DNA from: Azoarcus sp.
Lineage (GTDB): Bacteria > Pseudomonadota > Gammaproteobacteria > Burkholderiales > Rhodocyclaceae
Direction: 5' to 3'
Assembly (NCBI GenBank): GCA_031282905.1
Contig: JAITCV010000021.1
Location: 1-6,680 of the forward strand
Length of the DNA: 6,680 nt
Position 1 is the stretch's first letter. The number at the start of each line of letters is the position of its first letter. Below, piece by piece: positions 1-5,358 of this stretch. The position numbers and the translations under genes are program-made. Under the pieces are notes generated by a model, which did no database searches, had not been told where the DNA came from, and saw only the letters and a program-made list of their open reading frames with translations.

Positions 1-2
1 CG

Positions 3-530
3 TATGCCTATGCCCGTAAGCGTGATTACGAGAAAGCGCTGGAAATCTGCGAATGGCTCATCCAGGATGAAACCACTGAAATTGGGGGATATCGGGAACG
101 GTCTGCTGTATATAGTCACATGGGTGACATCAAGGCGGCAATCCGTGACCAGCAGTATGTTATTTCCAAGGGATCGGAGGAACCTTGGGATTTTTTTCAC
201 CTTGGACTATTACAGTTGGAACAAAGTTTGGCTGCTCAAGCTGCCGATTCGTTTGGCATGGCGGTAGCGATGGGTGACAAGGCCGAGTATTATTATTACA
301 GGGAAAGTGCGTTGTTTTTCAGGGCCGTGGCCTATCTTGAGTCGGGCGACTTCGAGCGTGCGATTCAAAACTGTGCCGAGGTGGCTGCTGATTTCGAGAC
401 TTACGTGCGTACCACGACCTTCCGTGGCATGCGAAGCCGGGAAGATATTCTCAATGCGGCCCATGCCGCCTTGGAAGCAAGAGCGCATAGAGGAACCTCT
501 GTCGAGGGCGAAGATTGTAGCGAGGGCTGA
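3..530 (+). CDS. TPR-repeat protein, C-terminal part (5' end outside window)
   Basis: The reading frame is already open at the left edge, so only the last 175 residues are visible. The sequence is made of helix-turn-helix units of TPR type: around residues 1-24 (RDYEKALEIC), 34-60 (YSHMGDIKAAIRD), 69-98 (a looser unit) and 106-134 (AYLESGDFERAIQNC). The small and aromatic residues fall where the TPR consensus wants them. There is no signal peptide or membrane segment in the visible part. TPR solenoids bind other proteins, so a partner is expected but cannot be named. The next gene (HEAT repeats) starts 4 bp after this stop codon and an Rhs core fragment follows that, so I infer a role as an immunity or accessory protein of a polymorphic-toxin locus. 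An internal ATG at 120 lies within a TPR unit and is not taken as the start. The TPR assignment is fairly sure; the role is inference. Confidence 0.8.
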   Translation, partial: YAYARKRDYEKALEICEWLIQDETTEIGGYRERSAVYSHMGDIKAAIRDQQYVISKGSEEPWDFFHLGLLQLEQSLAAQAADSFGMAVAMGDKAEYYYYRESALFFRAVAYLESGDFERAIQNCAEVAADFETYVRTTTFRGMRSREDILNAAHAALEARAHRGTSVEGEDCSEG

Positions 531-534
531 TGAC

Positions 535-1149
535 ATGGCACTTACGCGAAAAGCTCTGCGGAAAATCAAATCGCTACTCAGGCATGGCGGCGATTGGGAA
601 CGCATACGTGCGCTGGAAAGATTGGAGTTTGTCTCGTGCGGTAAAGAGCTGAGAGCAGAGCTGTGCCTATATTTACGCACGGCATTGACGGATGAAAATG
701 AATTGGTGCGCTGCAATGCCTTGGAAGCGCTTGGTAATCATCCGTATTGCATTGACACGGAAGAAATAGTTGCTATCCTCTCAGGCGACCAAAGTAGCTT
801 GGTGCGGGGTGAGGCTGCGGATCTGTTGGGGATCAGAGGCGACAGAAGCGCGGAAAGCTCGATTCTACAGGCTATTGCAATTGCTGATGACGAAGCGGAG
901 CAAGCTTCAATGTACTTCGCGCTTTGCTTGTTTCAGAATCCTCTTGGGCTCGATGGATTGTTGAGGCTGCTGAAATCCACCCATTACCTGCCTAGATGCG
1001 CAGCCGCCAATTTGCTTCCCCGTTGTACTTCGGCAGCCAATCGTGAAGTCGTTCTGTCCGCGTTGACGAACGCATTGGCTGAGGAATGTACGGTTGCCGC
1101 CAGATCATCCATAAGCAATGCGCTTGCAGAAATAAAGCGTGGGCAATAG
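535..1149 (+). CDS. HEAT-repeat protein (possible immunity/accessory protein)
   Basis: This is a soluble all-helical protein of 204 residues. About five HEAT-like helix pairs can be seen, roughly at residues 39-68 (ENELVRCNALEALGN), 74-103 (SSLVRGEAADLLGIRGD), 107-135, 140-163 and 170-200. They show the usual 'VR..A...L' pattern. The ATG at 535 is chosen because a good ribosome-binding site (GAGGG, 522-526) lies 8 nt upstream and overlaps the end of the TPR gene. The open frame continues further upstream only by overlapping that gene. The 4-bp gap implies co-transcription and probably translational coupling with the TPR gene. HEAT solenoids are protein-binding scaffolds; family members occur as immunity proteins, lyase-like proteins and regulators, and nothing here picks one. 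An Rhs core remnant begins within about 5 bp of the stop, so I infer a link with an Rhs toxin locus. By eye it is lower in GC than the genes to the right. Confidence 0.82.
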   Translation: MALTRKALRKIKSLLRHGGDWERIRALERLEFVSCGKELRAELCLYLRTALTDENELVRCNALEALGNHPYCIDTEEIVAILSGDQSSLVRGEAADLLGIRGDRSAESSILQAIAIADDEAEQASMYFALCLFQNPLGLDGLLRLLKSTHYLPRCAAANLLPRCTSAANREVVLSALTNALAEECTVAARSSISNALAEIKRGQ

Positions 1150-1153
1150 GTGT

Positions 1154-1310
1154 TGGCGCTTCGACCGCTTCGACCAGCGTTTGGCATCGTGCGTGTCAGG
1201 ATGCCAGCGATCATCGGGGCGCGTGCGTTTCCTCTTCAATCTCCGCTTCCCCGGCCAGTATTACGATTCGGGAAAGCCAGACGCACTACGATTACCAGCG
1301 GCTCATCCCG
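1154..1310 (+). pseudogene. Decayed Rhs core fragment (end of YD-repeat shell)
   Basis: In one frame, 1238-1270 reads NLRFPGQYYDS, the hallmark just upstream of the toxin junction in Rhs proteins, preceded by RVRFLF. At 1272-1301 the neighbouring frame reads ESQTHYDYQR, matching the usual continuation '(Y)YD-E--THYNY-R'; one extra G in the run at 1270-1272 explains the shift. Further upstream, TGG at 1154 followed by RFD RFD (1157-1174, a 9-bp tandem duplication) and, one frame over, PAFG (1174-1185) fit the Rhs 'WR(F/W)D-PFG' segment. A third frame gives QDASDHRGA (1197-1223), like the Asp/Gly-rich linker. At least one and probably several indels have broken it. The later DPIGL motif and any C-terminal toxin are absent; the sequence passes directly into the convergent ACP gene. 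I read it as the remnant of a displaced (orphan) Rhs tip. Identification of the core hallmark is strong; the upstream matches are weaker. Confidence 0.75.
1157..1174 (+). repeat. 9-bp tandem duplication inside the Rhs remnant
   Basis: CGCTTCGAC occurs twice in direct succession (1157-1165 and 1166-1174), coding RFD-RFD in the frame of the Rhs hallmark. Removing one copy and restoring one C would give WRFDPAFG, close to the normal Rhs sequence. The duplication therefore looks like part of the decay of the fragment. The duplication itself is plain; the interpretation is inference. Confidence 0.6.
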
Positions 1311-1314
1311 GCAT

Positions 1315-1614
1315 TCAATCTGCTGTCTTGTGTTTTTCGTCCTGTGTTCCCTGGACCAGCAAGCCTTTCTGCTCCAGCCAGTCGGCGAGGCTTGCGACAC
1401 TGGAGAGGATGCGGCGGGTCTCCTTGCTGTCGGCAAGGCGCACGCCGTAGCGTTTTTGCAAGGCCATCGATAGTTGCAGGGCATCGAGCGAATCCAGCGC
1501 GAGGCGCGTGCCGGAGCCGAAAAGCGGCTCGTCGTCGGTGATGGACGCAGGGTCGACAACCTTGTCACAGGCGTCGACGATCAGGGTCTTGAGGGCGAGT
1601 TTCAGATCGGGCAT
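1315..1614 (-). CDS. Acyl carrier protein (phosphopantetheine-binding)
   Basis: This is a small acidic helical protein of 99 residues, slightly longer than the 75-85 typical of ACPs. The phosphopantetheine site is LDSLDALQL, with Ser42 as the attachment residue. It follows the 'DDEPLFGSG' loop that precedes helix II. The following 'ALQKRYGVRL..SKETRRILSSVASLADWL' stretch (around residues 51-80) is like ACPs of aryl-polyene, dialkylresorcinol and related type II fatty-acid-like pathways rather than housekeeping AcpP. The ATG at 1614 is chosen because it gives a normal ACP N-terminus (MPDLKLALKTLIVDA) and lies 7 bp after the permease stop; GTGAGA just upstream is a weak ribosome-binding site. 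The carrier would hold a growing or finished acyl chain in the cytoplasm. Its place behind an exporter permease suggests an acyl-derived product that is assembled and exported, which is inference. It is the last gene of the leftward unit. Confidence 0.95.
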   Translation of the reverse strand: MPDLKLALKTLIVDACDKVVDPASITDDEPLFGSGTRLALDSLDALQLSMALQKRYGVRLADSKETRRILSSVASLADWLEQKGLLVQGTQDEKHKTAD

Positions 1615-1621
1615 GCGAGTC

Positions 1622-2830
1622 TCACGGGCGCGAGCGGCGGTTGACAACGGCGGCCACGGCAATCGCGGCGAGAGCGAAGCATAACAGCGCCGCGCCCTGG
1701 AACAAGACATCGCCGATGCCGCCGTGGCGCAGCATGATCTGATGAAAACCGTCGAGCGCCCAATCCATGGGCGACAGACGCGTCCATGGCTGCATCGCCG
1801 CAGGCATCACGAAACGGGGCACCATGACGCCCCCCAATGCGCCCATCAGGATGTTGCTCACGCCGCCGATCACGATCGCCTGTTCGTTACTGCGCGCCAG
1901 GCTCGCCACCAGCAGCGCCCAGGCCACCGCTGCGATGCTGACCGCGCAGCTCATCAGCCAGAGCGCGATGAGCGCCGCGGCGTTGCCCGGCAGCACTAGC
2001 GCTTCGCCGCCGCACAACGGCACCAGCCAGCGCCCAATCGCAACCATCAACACCGCTTGCGCCTGATTGACGAGCACGAATGGCAGGAACTTGCCCGCCA
2101 ATATCAGGGCAAAGGAGACGCGTTGAGCGGCAAGCCGTTGCAGGGTGCCGTGTTGACGTTCGCCGATGAACACCGCCGAAATCGGCACGACGACGAAGAA
2201 CATCGAAAAGATCAGCCATGCCGGCACGTTTTGCTGGGCCGCCGTGGGCAGCGCGGCGTGCTCGCCGCTGTGACCAACGGCCTCGACCGCGATCACGGGC
2301 GGGCTGCGTTCGGCAAGCTGGCGCAGTTCGGGAATCATCAGGCTTTTGCCGAGGCGTTCGAGCACGGCGCCCAATTGAAGACGGGTGGTTTCCGCCTCGA
2401 CCCGTTGGCGAAATCCGTCCCGCACCATCCGGGGCACGGTGGGATCGGCGAGCAGGCGCAGGGACGGCGGTGATTGGATGATCCGCTGGCTGAAATCCGG
2501 AGGAATCACCACCACGAAGGCAATGTCCCCGGCTTCGACCCGGCGGCGGGCCTCGGCCTCGTCAGCCAGGCTGCCCGCTTCCCCCAGCAGGTCGACTGCC
2601 GCCAGCCGTTCGCCGAGCGCCTGGGCGGCGGGGCCGCCGTCGAGGTCAAGCACCGCGTAAGCCAACGTGCTGTTCTGGCGGCCGGTGAAGGCATCGGCAA
2701 GCGCCAGCGACATCACCAGGATGAAGATCGCGGGCATCAGGAAGAGCGCGGCCAGACCGTGGCGGTCACGAATGAGCGTCAACAGTTCTTTTTTCCACAG
2801 CGCGGCAAGACAGGTCAGGATTGGGCGCAT
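1622..2830 (-). CDS. ABC-2 type transporter permease (exporter, YhhJ/YbhS-like)
   Basis: This is an inner-membrane protein of 402 residues with the layout of ABC-2 exporter permeases. A cytoplasmic N-terminus (KKELLTLIRDRHG) leads into a first membrane segment at about residues 25-45. A large periplasmic domain covers about 46-200. A C-terminal membrane block follows, with segments near 204-222, 240-270, 283-310, 317-337 and 375-395. The signature 'VPAWLIFSMFFVVVPISAVF' followed by GERQHGTLQRL (about 202-234) is typical of the family, as is 'LSPMDWALDGFHQIML' near the C-terminus. Such permeases work with an ATP-binding subunit and often an HlyD-like periplasmic adaptor; neither is in the window. 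The gene starts 111 bp after the MaoC gene and is followed after 7 bp by the ACP gene. The start at 2830 gives the expected N-terminus, though no clear ribosome-binding site precedes it. The substrate is unknown; an acyl product or lipid is a guess from the ACP neighbour. Confidence 0.94.
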   Translation of the reverse strand: MRPILTCLAALWKKELLTLIRDRHGLAALFLMPAIFILVMSLALADAFTGRQNSTLAYAVLDLDGGPAAQALGERLAAVDLLGEAGSLADEAEARRRVEAGDIAFVVVIPPDFSQRIIQSPPSLRLLADPTVPRMVRDGFRQRVEAETTRLQLGAVLERLGKSLMIPELRQLAERSPPVIAVEAVGHSGEHAALPTAAQQNVPAWLIFSMFFVVVPISAVFIGERQHGTLQRLAAQRVSFALILAGKFLPFVLVNQAQAVLMVAIGRWLVPLCGGEALVLPGNAAALIALWLMSCAVSIAAVAWALLVASLARSNEQAIVIGGVSNILMGALGGVMVPRFVMPAAMQPWTRLSPMDWALDGFHQIMLRHGGIGDVLFQGAALLCFALAAIAVAAVVNRRSRP

Positions 2831-2941
2831 CGAATCAGGCAGGGCGGGAACAGTTCATTGCCCGCGTTTTTGAAAGAAACAAAATGGAGAAGGCAATGCA
2901 GAATGGGAAAAGCAAGGTGTTGTCCGCTTGCCGCGCCAGAC

Positions 2942-3400
2942 TCAATCATTCGTCCGCCGGAACAGCAGCAGCCGCGATATCAGCTTTTGCACTTCTTGCC
3001 CTTCTTGATCGAGGGTCAGGCTTTGCAGGGAGACGATGCCGCGGTCGGGTTTGCTCTTCGAGGGGGTAATGGCAATGATCGTGCTGTCGACATGGAGCAC
3101 GTCGCCGGGACGGGTGGGACGGGGCCAGGAGATTTCGACCCCCGCGCCGATCAGGCCGCTGGCGAAAGGCACGCTTTCCACCATCAGGCGCATGGTGATG
3201 GCCGCCGTGTGCCAGCCGCTCGCGGCCAGTCCGCCAAAGAAAGTGTTTGCGGCGGCGGTTTCGTCGAGATGGAACACCTGCGGGTCGAAATCCCGGGCGA
3301 ATGCCTTGATCTGCGCCACCGCGAGTGGATATTCCCGGCTGATGTAGCGATCTCCTTCCGCGACATCGTCCAGATAGACCAAGGCTTTATCGGCTTTCAT
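2942..3400 (-). CDS. MaoC-like (hot-dog) acyl dehydratase
   Basis: This is a soluble protein of 152 residues, the usual length of single-domain MaoC/R-hydratase proteins. The hydratase motif is FARDFDPQVFHLDE (residues 34-47), with Asp39 and His44 five apart as in the catalytic Asp/His pair of (R)-enoyl hydratases. 'GGLAASGWHTAAITMRL' (56-72) follows, as in family members. The second half (VEISWPRPTRPGDVLHVDSTI, about residues 88-108) is the conserved 'W..PvrPGD.l' strand region. Known members hydrate or dehydrate acyl-CoA or acyl-ACP thioesters; the chain length and carrier here are not evident. The ATG at 3400 overlaps the stop of the NSS transporter gene (ATGA) and has GGAG (3409-3412) 8 nt upstream, so it is translationally coupled. 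It may act with the ACP two genes further on, but its tight link to the amino-acid-type transporter could equally mean a catabolic role. Confidence 0.93.
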   Translation of the reverse strand: MKADKALVYLDDVAEGDRYISREYPLAVAQIKAFARDFDPQVFHLDETAAANTFFGGLAASGWHTAAITMRLMVESVPFASGLIGAGVEISWPRPTRPGDVLHVDSTIIAITPSKSKPDRGIVSLQSLTLDQEGQEVQKLISRLLLFRRTND

Positions 3401-4755
3401 TTGCTCATCTCCGGCATCAGCACATGACAAAATACCAGCACGATGCCAGTCGGCACGATATAGCGCAATACCCAGAACCATAAGGAAAACATGGGTGCTT
3501 CCAGGCGCATTTCTTCCCGCACGAGCGGCAGGCCCATTTTCCAGCCGGCGTAAATGGCGATCGCCATGCCCGAAAGCGGCATCATGATGCGGCTGGTGAG
3601 GAAATCCAGCACACCGAAAAGATCGAGGTCGAACAGTTTGTAAGCGCTCCAGAGATTGAATGACAGGCAGACGCCCACGCCCAGCAACCAGACGATTAGA
3701 CCTGTTCCCCATGCCGCCGCGTAGCGGTGGATGCCCATGCGCTCGGTGAGCCAGGCAACGAAAGGCTCGACCAGCGAAATGGCCGACGTCCATGCCGCGA
3801 ACAGGACGAGCAGGAAAAACAGGCTGGCGAAAACCTGCCCGCCGGGCATATGGGCAAAAGCAAGCGGCAGGGCTTGCAGGATCAGACCCGGCCCTTCGCT
3901 GGGCGCCAGTCCGTAGCGGAAAGTCAGCGAAAAAATGGCCAATCCCGCCAGGATGCCCACCAGCGTCCCCGCCATCGCCACCCAGAGACTGGTGTTGGCG
4001 ATGCTGCTGTTGCGGTCGAGGTAAGAGCCATAGGCCATGATCGCGCCCATCCCCAGGCTGAGGGAAAAGAACGCATGGCCCACGGCAGCGAGGATGACGC
4101 TCGGAGTCAGGACTTCGGCCTTGAAATCGAACATGAAATGCCAGGCCGTGTGCATGTCCCCCGCCCACCAGCCCCATAGGGTGAGCAGGATCAGGATAAG
4201 AAACAGCGCGGGCATGAGGATTTTGTTGGCGACTTCGATGCCCGCCACCACGCCGCGCGCGATCACCCCCACGGTCATGGCCAGGAACAGCGTATGCCAC
4301 AAGCCCAGCCGCCACGGGGAAGCGAGCAATGTGTCGAAGTTTTGCCGGGCGTTTTCCGCCGTTTCCACCTGGAGGCCGGTCAGGGCCTGGTAGAGATAGT
4401 CCATGATCCAGCCCGACACCACGCTGTAGAACGACAGGATCAGCAGCGCGCCCAGCATCCCGACCCAGCCCAACACGCACCACCATGCGGAATTGCCGGT
4501 TTCTTCCGCCGTGTTCAGCATGGCCGTTACCGGGTTCCCCCGTCCGCGCCGTCCGATCATGATTTCCGCCATCAACAGCGGCAGGCCGACCAGCAGGACG
4601 CAGAGCAGATAGACCAGCACGAACGCGCTGCCGCCTTGCGAGCCCGCCATGTAGGGGAATTTCCAGATATTGCCCAAACCGACCGACGATCCGATCGTGA
4701 CCAGGATGAATGCCCAGCGGCTACTCCAGGTCGACCGCGCGGGAGACGTGCTCAT
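3397..4755 (-). CDS. Sodium-dependent transporter, NSS (SNF) family
   Basis: This is a polytopic inner-membrane symporter of 452 residues, normal for bacterial NSS members, with about 11-12 hydrophobic segments. The TM1 signature GSSVGLGNIWKFPY (residues 22-35) holds the unwound substrate- and sodium-binding stretch. TM6 is FFSLSLGMGAIMAYGSYL (229-246), the counterpart of the LeuT substrate-binding segment. TM8 has AAWTSAISLVEP (320-331), whose Thr-Ser pair (323-324) matches the Na2 site. The family couples sodium entry to uptake of amino acids or related amines; the exact substrate cannot be read. At the TM7 position where many bacterial members carry Asp or Glu, this protein has AGT (262-264). 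The ATG at 4755 is chosen because 'STWSSRWAFIL' is the usual family N-terminus; no strong ribosome-binding site is seen. It is the first gene of the leftward unit and overlaps the MaoC gene by 4 bp. Confidence 0.95.
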   Translation of the reverse strand: MSTSPARSTWSSRWAFILVTIGSSVGLGNIWKFPYMAGSQGGSAFVLVYLLCVLLVGLPLLMAEIMIGRRGRGNPVTAMLNTAEETGNSAWWCVLGWVGMLGALLILSFYSVVSGWIMDYLYQALTGLQVETAENARQNFDTLLASPWRLGLWHTLFLAMTVGVIARGVVAGIEVANKILMPALFLILILLTLWGWWAGDMHTAWHFMFDFKAEVLTPSVILAAVGHAFFSLSLGMGAIMAYGSYLDRNSSIANTSLWVAMAGTLVGILAGLAIFSLTFRYGLAPSEGPGLILQALPLAFAHMPGGQVFASLFFLLVLFAAWTSAISLVEPFVAWLTERMGIHRYAAAWGTGLIVWLLGVGVCLSFNLWSAYKLFDLDLFGVLDFLTSRIMMPLSGMAIAIYAGWKMGLPLVREEMRLEAPMFSLWFWVLRYIVPTGIVLVFCHVLMPEMSK

Positions 4756-4800
4756 GGGAAATACAACTCAACGATGCCGACTGTCCGGCGAGGGGTGCCG

Positions 4801-4828
4801 ATTCTACGTCTTTGGCCGTGGCAGGCAA
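4801..4828 (-). promoter_or_regulatory. Candidate sigma-70 promoter for the NSS/MaoC unit
   Basis: On the minus strand a -10-like TAGAAT (4801-4806, 5 of 6 consensus) lies 16 bp from a -35-like TTGCCT (4823-4828, 4 of 6). Transcription would begin near 4794, about 40 nt before the NSS start codon. A better -35 match, TTGACT (4828-4833), is 21 bp away, which is too far for normal use. This is pattern matching only. Confidence 0.33.
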
Positions 4829-5263
4829 GTCAAAAGCGAGCGTGCGCAAGGCATTTGCGAGTTTTCCAGCGTCGGCCTGGGATTTCCTGGGAAGTCGGGT
4901 TGTAGCTTCCAACCGCTCCGATCGGGATTTCTTCCCTCATCCGGTCGGCGTCGACATGACATGAATATAGCCGCCTTGTTTGACTGTTTGTGCGCCGTTC
5001 TCGACGCGGCCCGCGGCGAGGCACGACGACCTGATCCAGCATCCTGCGCCGCCCATGAACCATATTGCTGCATATCCAGCACATTTGCGGAAACATTGCT
5101 GGATAACGCACACTTCCTGCTCATCCACGAGCAGTGAGCCGACGGGCAACCGAACGGACGGGCGCTTTGCCGCGGGAATGGGATTTGCTTTCCTGCCGTG
5201 TCGCAAAAGAACACGCGGCAGCTCGGATCGTCCGTTCCCGCAGAGGCCCAAGCCGCTGAAATC

Positions 5264-5296
5264 GCGTATGGATGAAGCGGGAAACAACTCATACGC
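5264..5296. repeat. 7-bp inverted repeat with 19-bp spacer, upstream of tas
   Basis: GCGTATG (5264-5270) and CATACGC (5290-5296) are exact inverted copies. They lie about 60-95 bp before the tas start codon and directly next to the CATGAC/GTCATG cluster. The repeat could be a regulator half-site pair or chance. Confidence 0.35.
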
Positions 5297-5330
5297 CATG
5301 ACCTATGTGTCATGGTTCATGTGTCATGAC
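5297..5330. promoter_or_regulatory. CATGAC/GTCATG repeat cluster, candidate operator of tas
   Basis: CATGAC (5297-5302) and GTCATG (5309-5314) form a perfect 6-bp inverted repeat with a 6-bp spacer. The 10-mer ATGTGTCATG occurs twice, at 5305-5314 and 5319-5328, 14 bp apart. The second copy ends in the full palindrome GTCATGAC (5323-5330). The cluster stops 28 bp before the tas start codon, so a bound protein would block or sit beside transcription initiation. No regulator gene is in view and no clear -10/-35 pair was found here. The repeats are plainly in the sequence; the operator role is inference. Confidence 0.35.
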
Positions 5331-5358
5331 AAAAGCACGACAATCTCAAGGACACCCA

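Larger units (their letters stand above)
4756..5358. other. Divergent intergenic region without a convincing gene
   Basis: These 600 bp separate the leftward NSS gene from the rightward tas gene. Several open frames cross it on both strands, but they overlap each other, lack ribosome-binding sites and have Arg/Ser/Cys-rich translations unlike any family I know. It holds the candidate NSS promoter near 4800-4830, a small hairpin at 5117-5134 (CTGCTC, 6-nt loop, GAGCAG), a CATGAC copy at 4955-4960 and the repeat cluster next to tas. It could include a decayed gene, but I see no recognisable fragment. Confidence 0.5.

Noticed and set aside
274..534. N-terminal extension of the HEAT-repeat frame upstream of 535
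   Set aside because: It overlaps the TPR gene completely, its translation lacks repeat character, and the ATG at 535 has a good ribosome-binding site.
1086..1541. Open frames on the plus strand across the HEAT end, Rhs remnant and ACP region
   Set aside because: They are joined by chance. Only the short Rhs-like stretches are meaningful, and the rest lies antisense to the ACP gene.
2901..2932. Weak terminator-like hairpin after the MaoC gene on the minus strand (GCAAG, 10-nt loop, CTTGC, then TTTT)
   Set aside because: The stem is only 5 bp with a 10-nt loop. It may be chance and does not settle whether the permease and ACP form a separate transcript.
2057..3427. Long plus-strand open frames opposite the permease and MaoC genes
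   Set aside because: They are antisense shadows in GC-rich DNA, with Arg/Gly/Ala-rich translations and no family resemblance. The minus-strand genes have clear motifs.
4801..4833. Promoter reading with TTGACT as -35 for the NSS gene
   Set aside because: The spacing to TAGAAT is 21 bp, too long for a sigma-70 promoter. The overlapping TTGCCT at 16 bp is kept as a weaker candidate.
4804..5313. Minus-strand open frames of 93-169 codons in the NSS-tas spacer
   Set aside because: They overlap in several frames, have Cys/Arg/Ser-rich low-plausibility translations, no ribosome-binding site, and match no family I recognise.
5305..5358. Upstream in-frame starts of tas at 5305 and 5326
   Set aside because: They would add residues absent from Tas proteins and would place the repeat cluster inside the gene. 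AAGGA before 5359 fits the shorter start.
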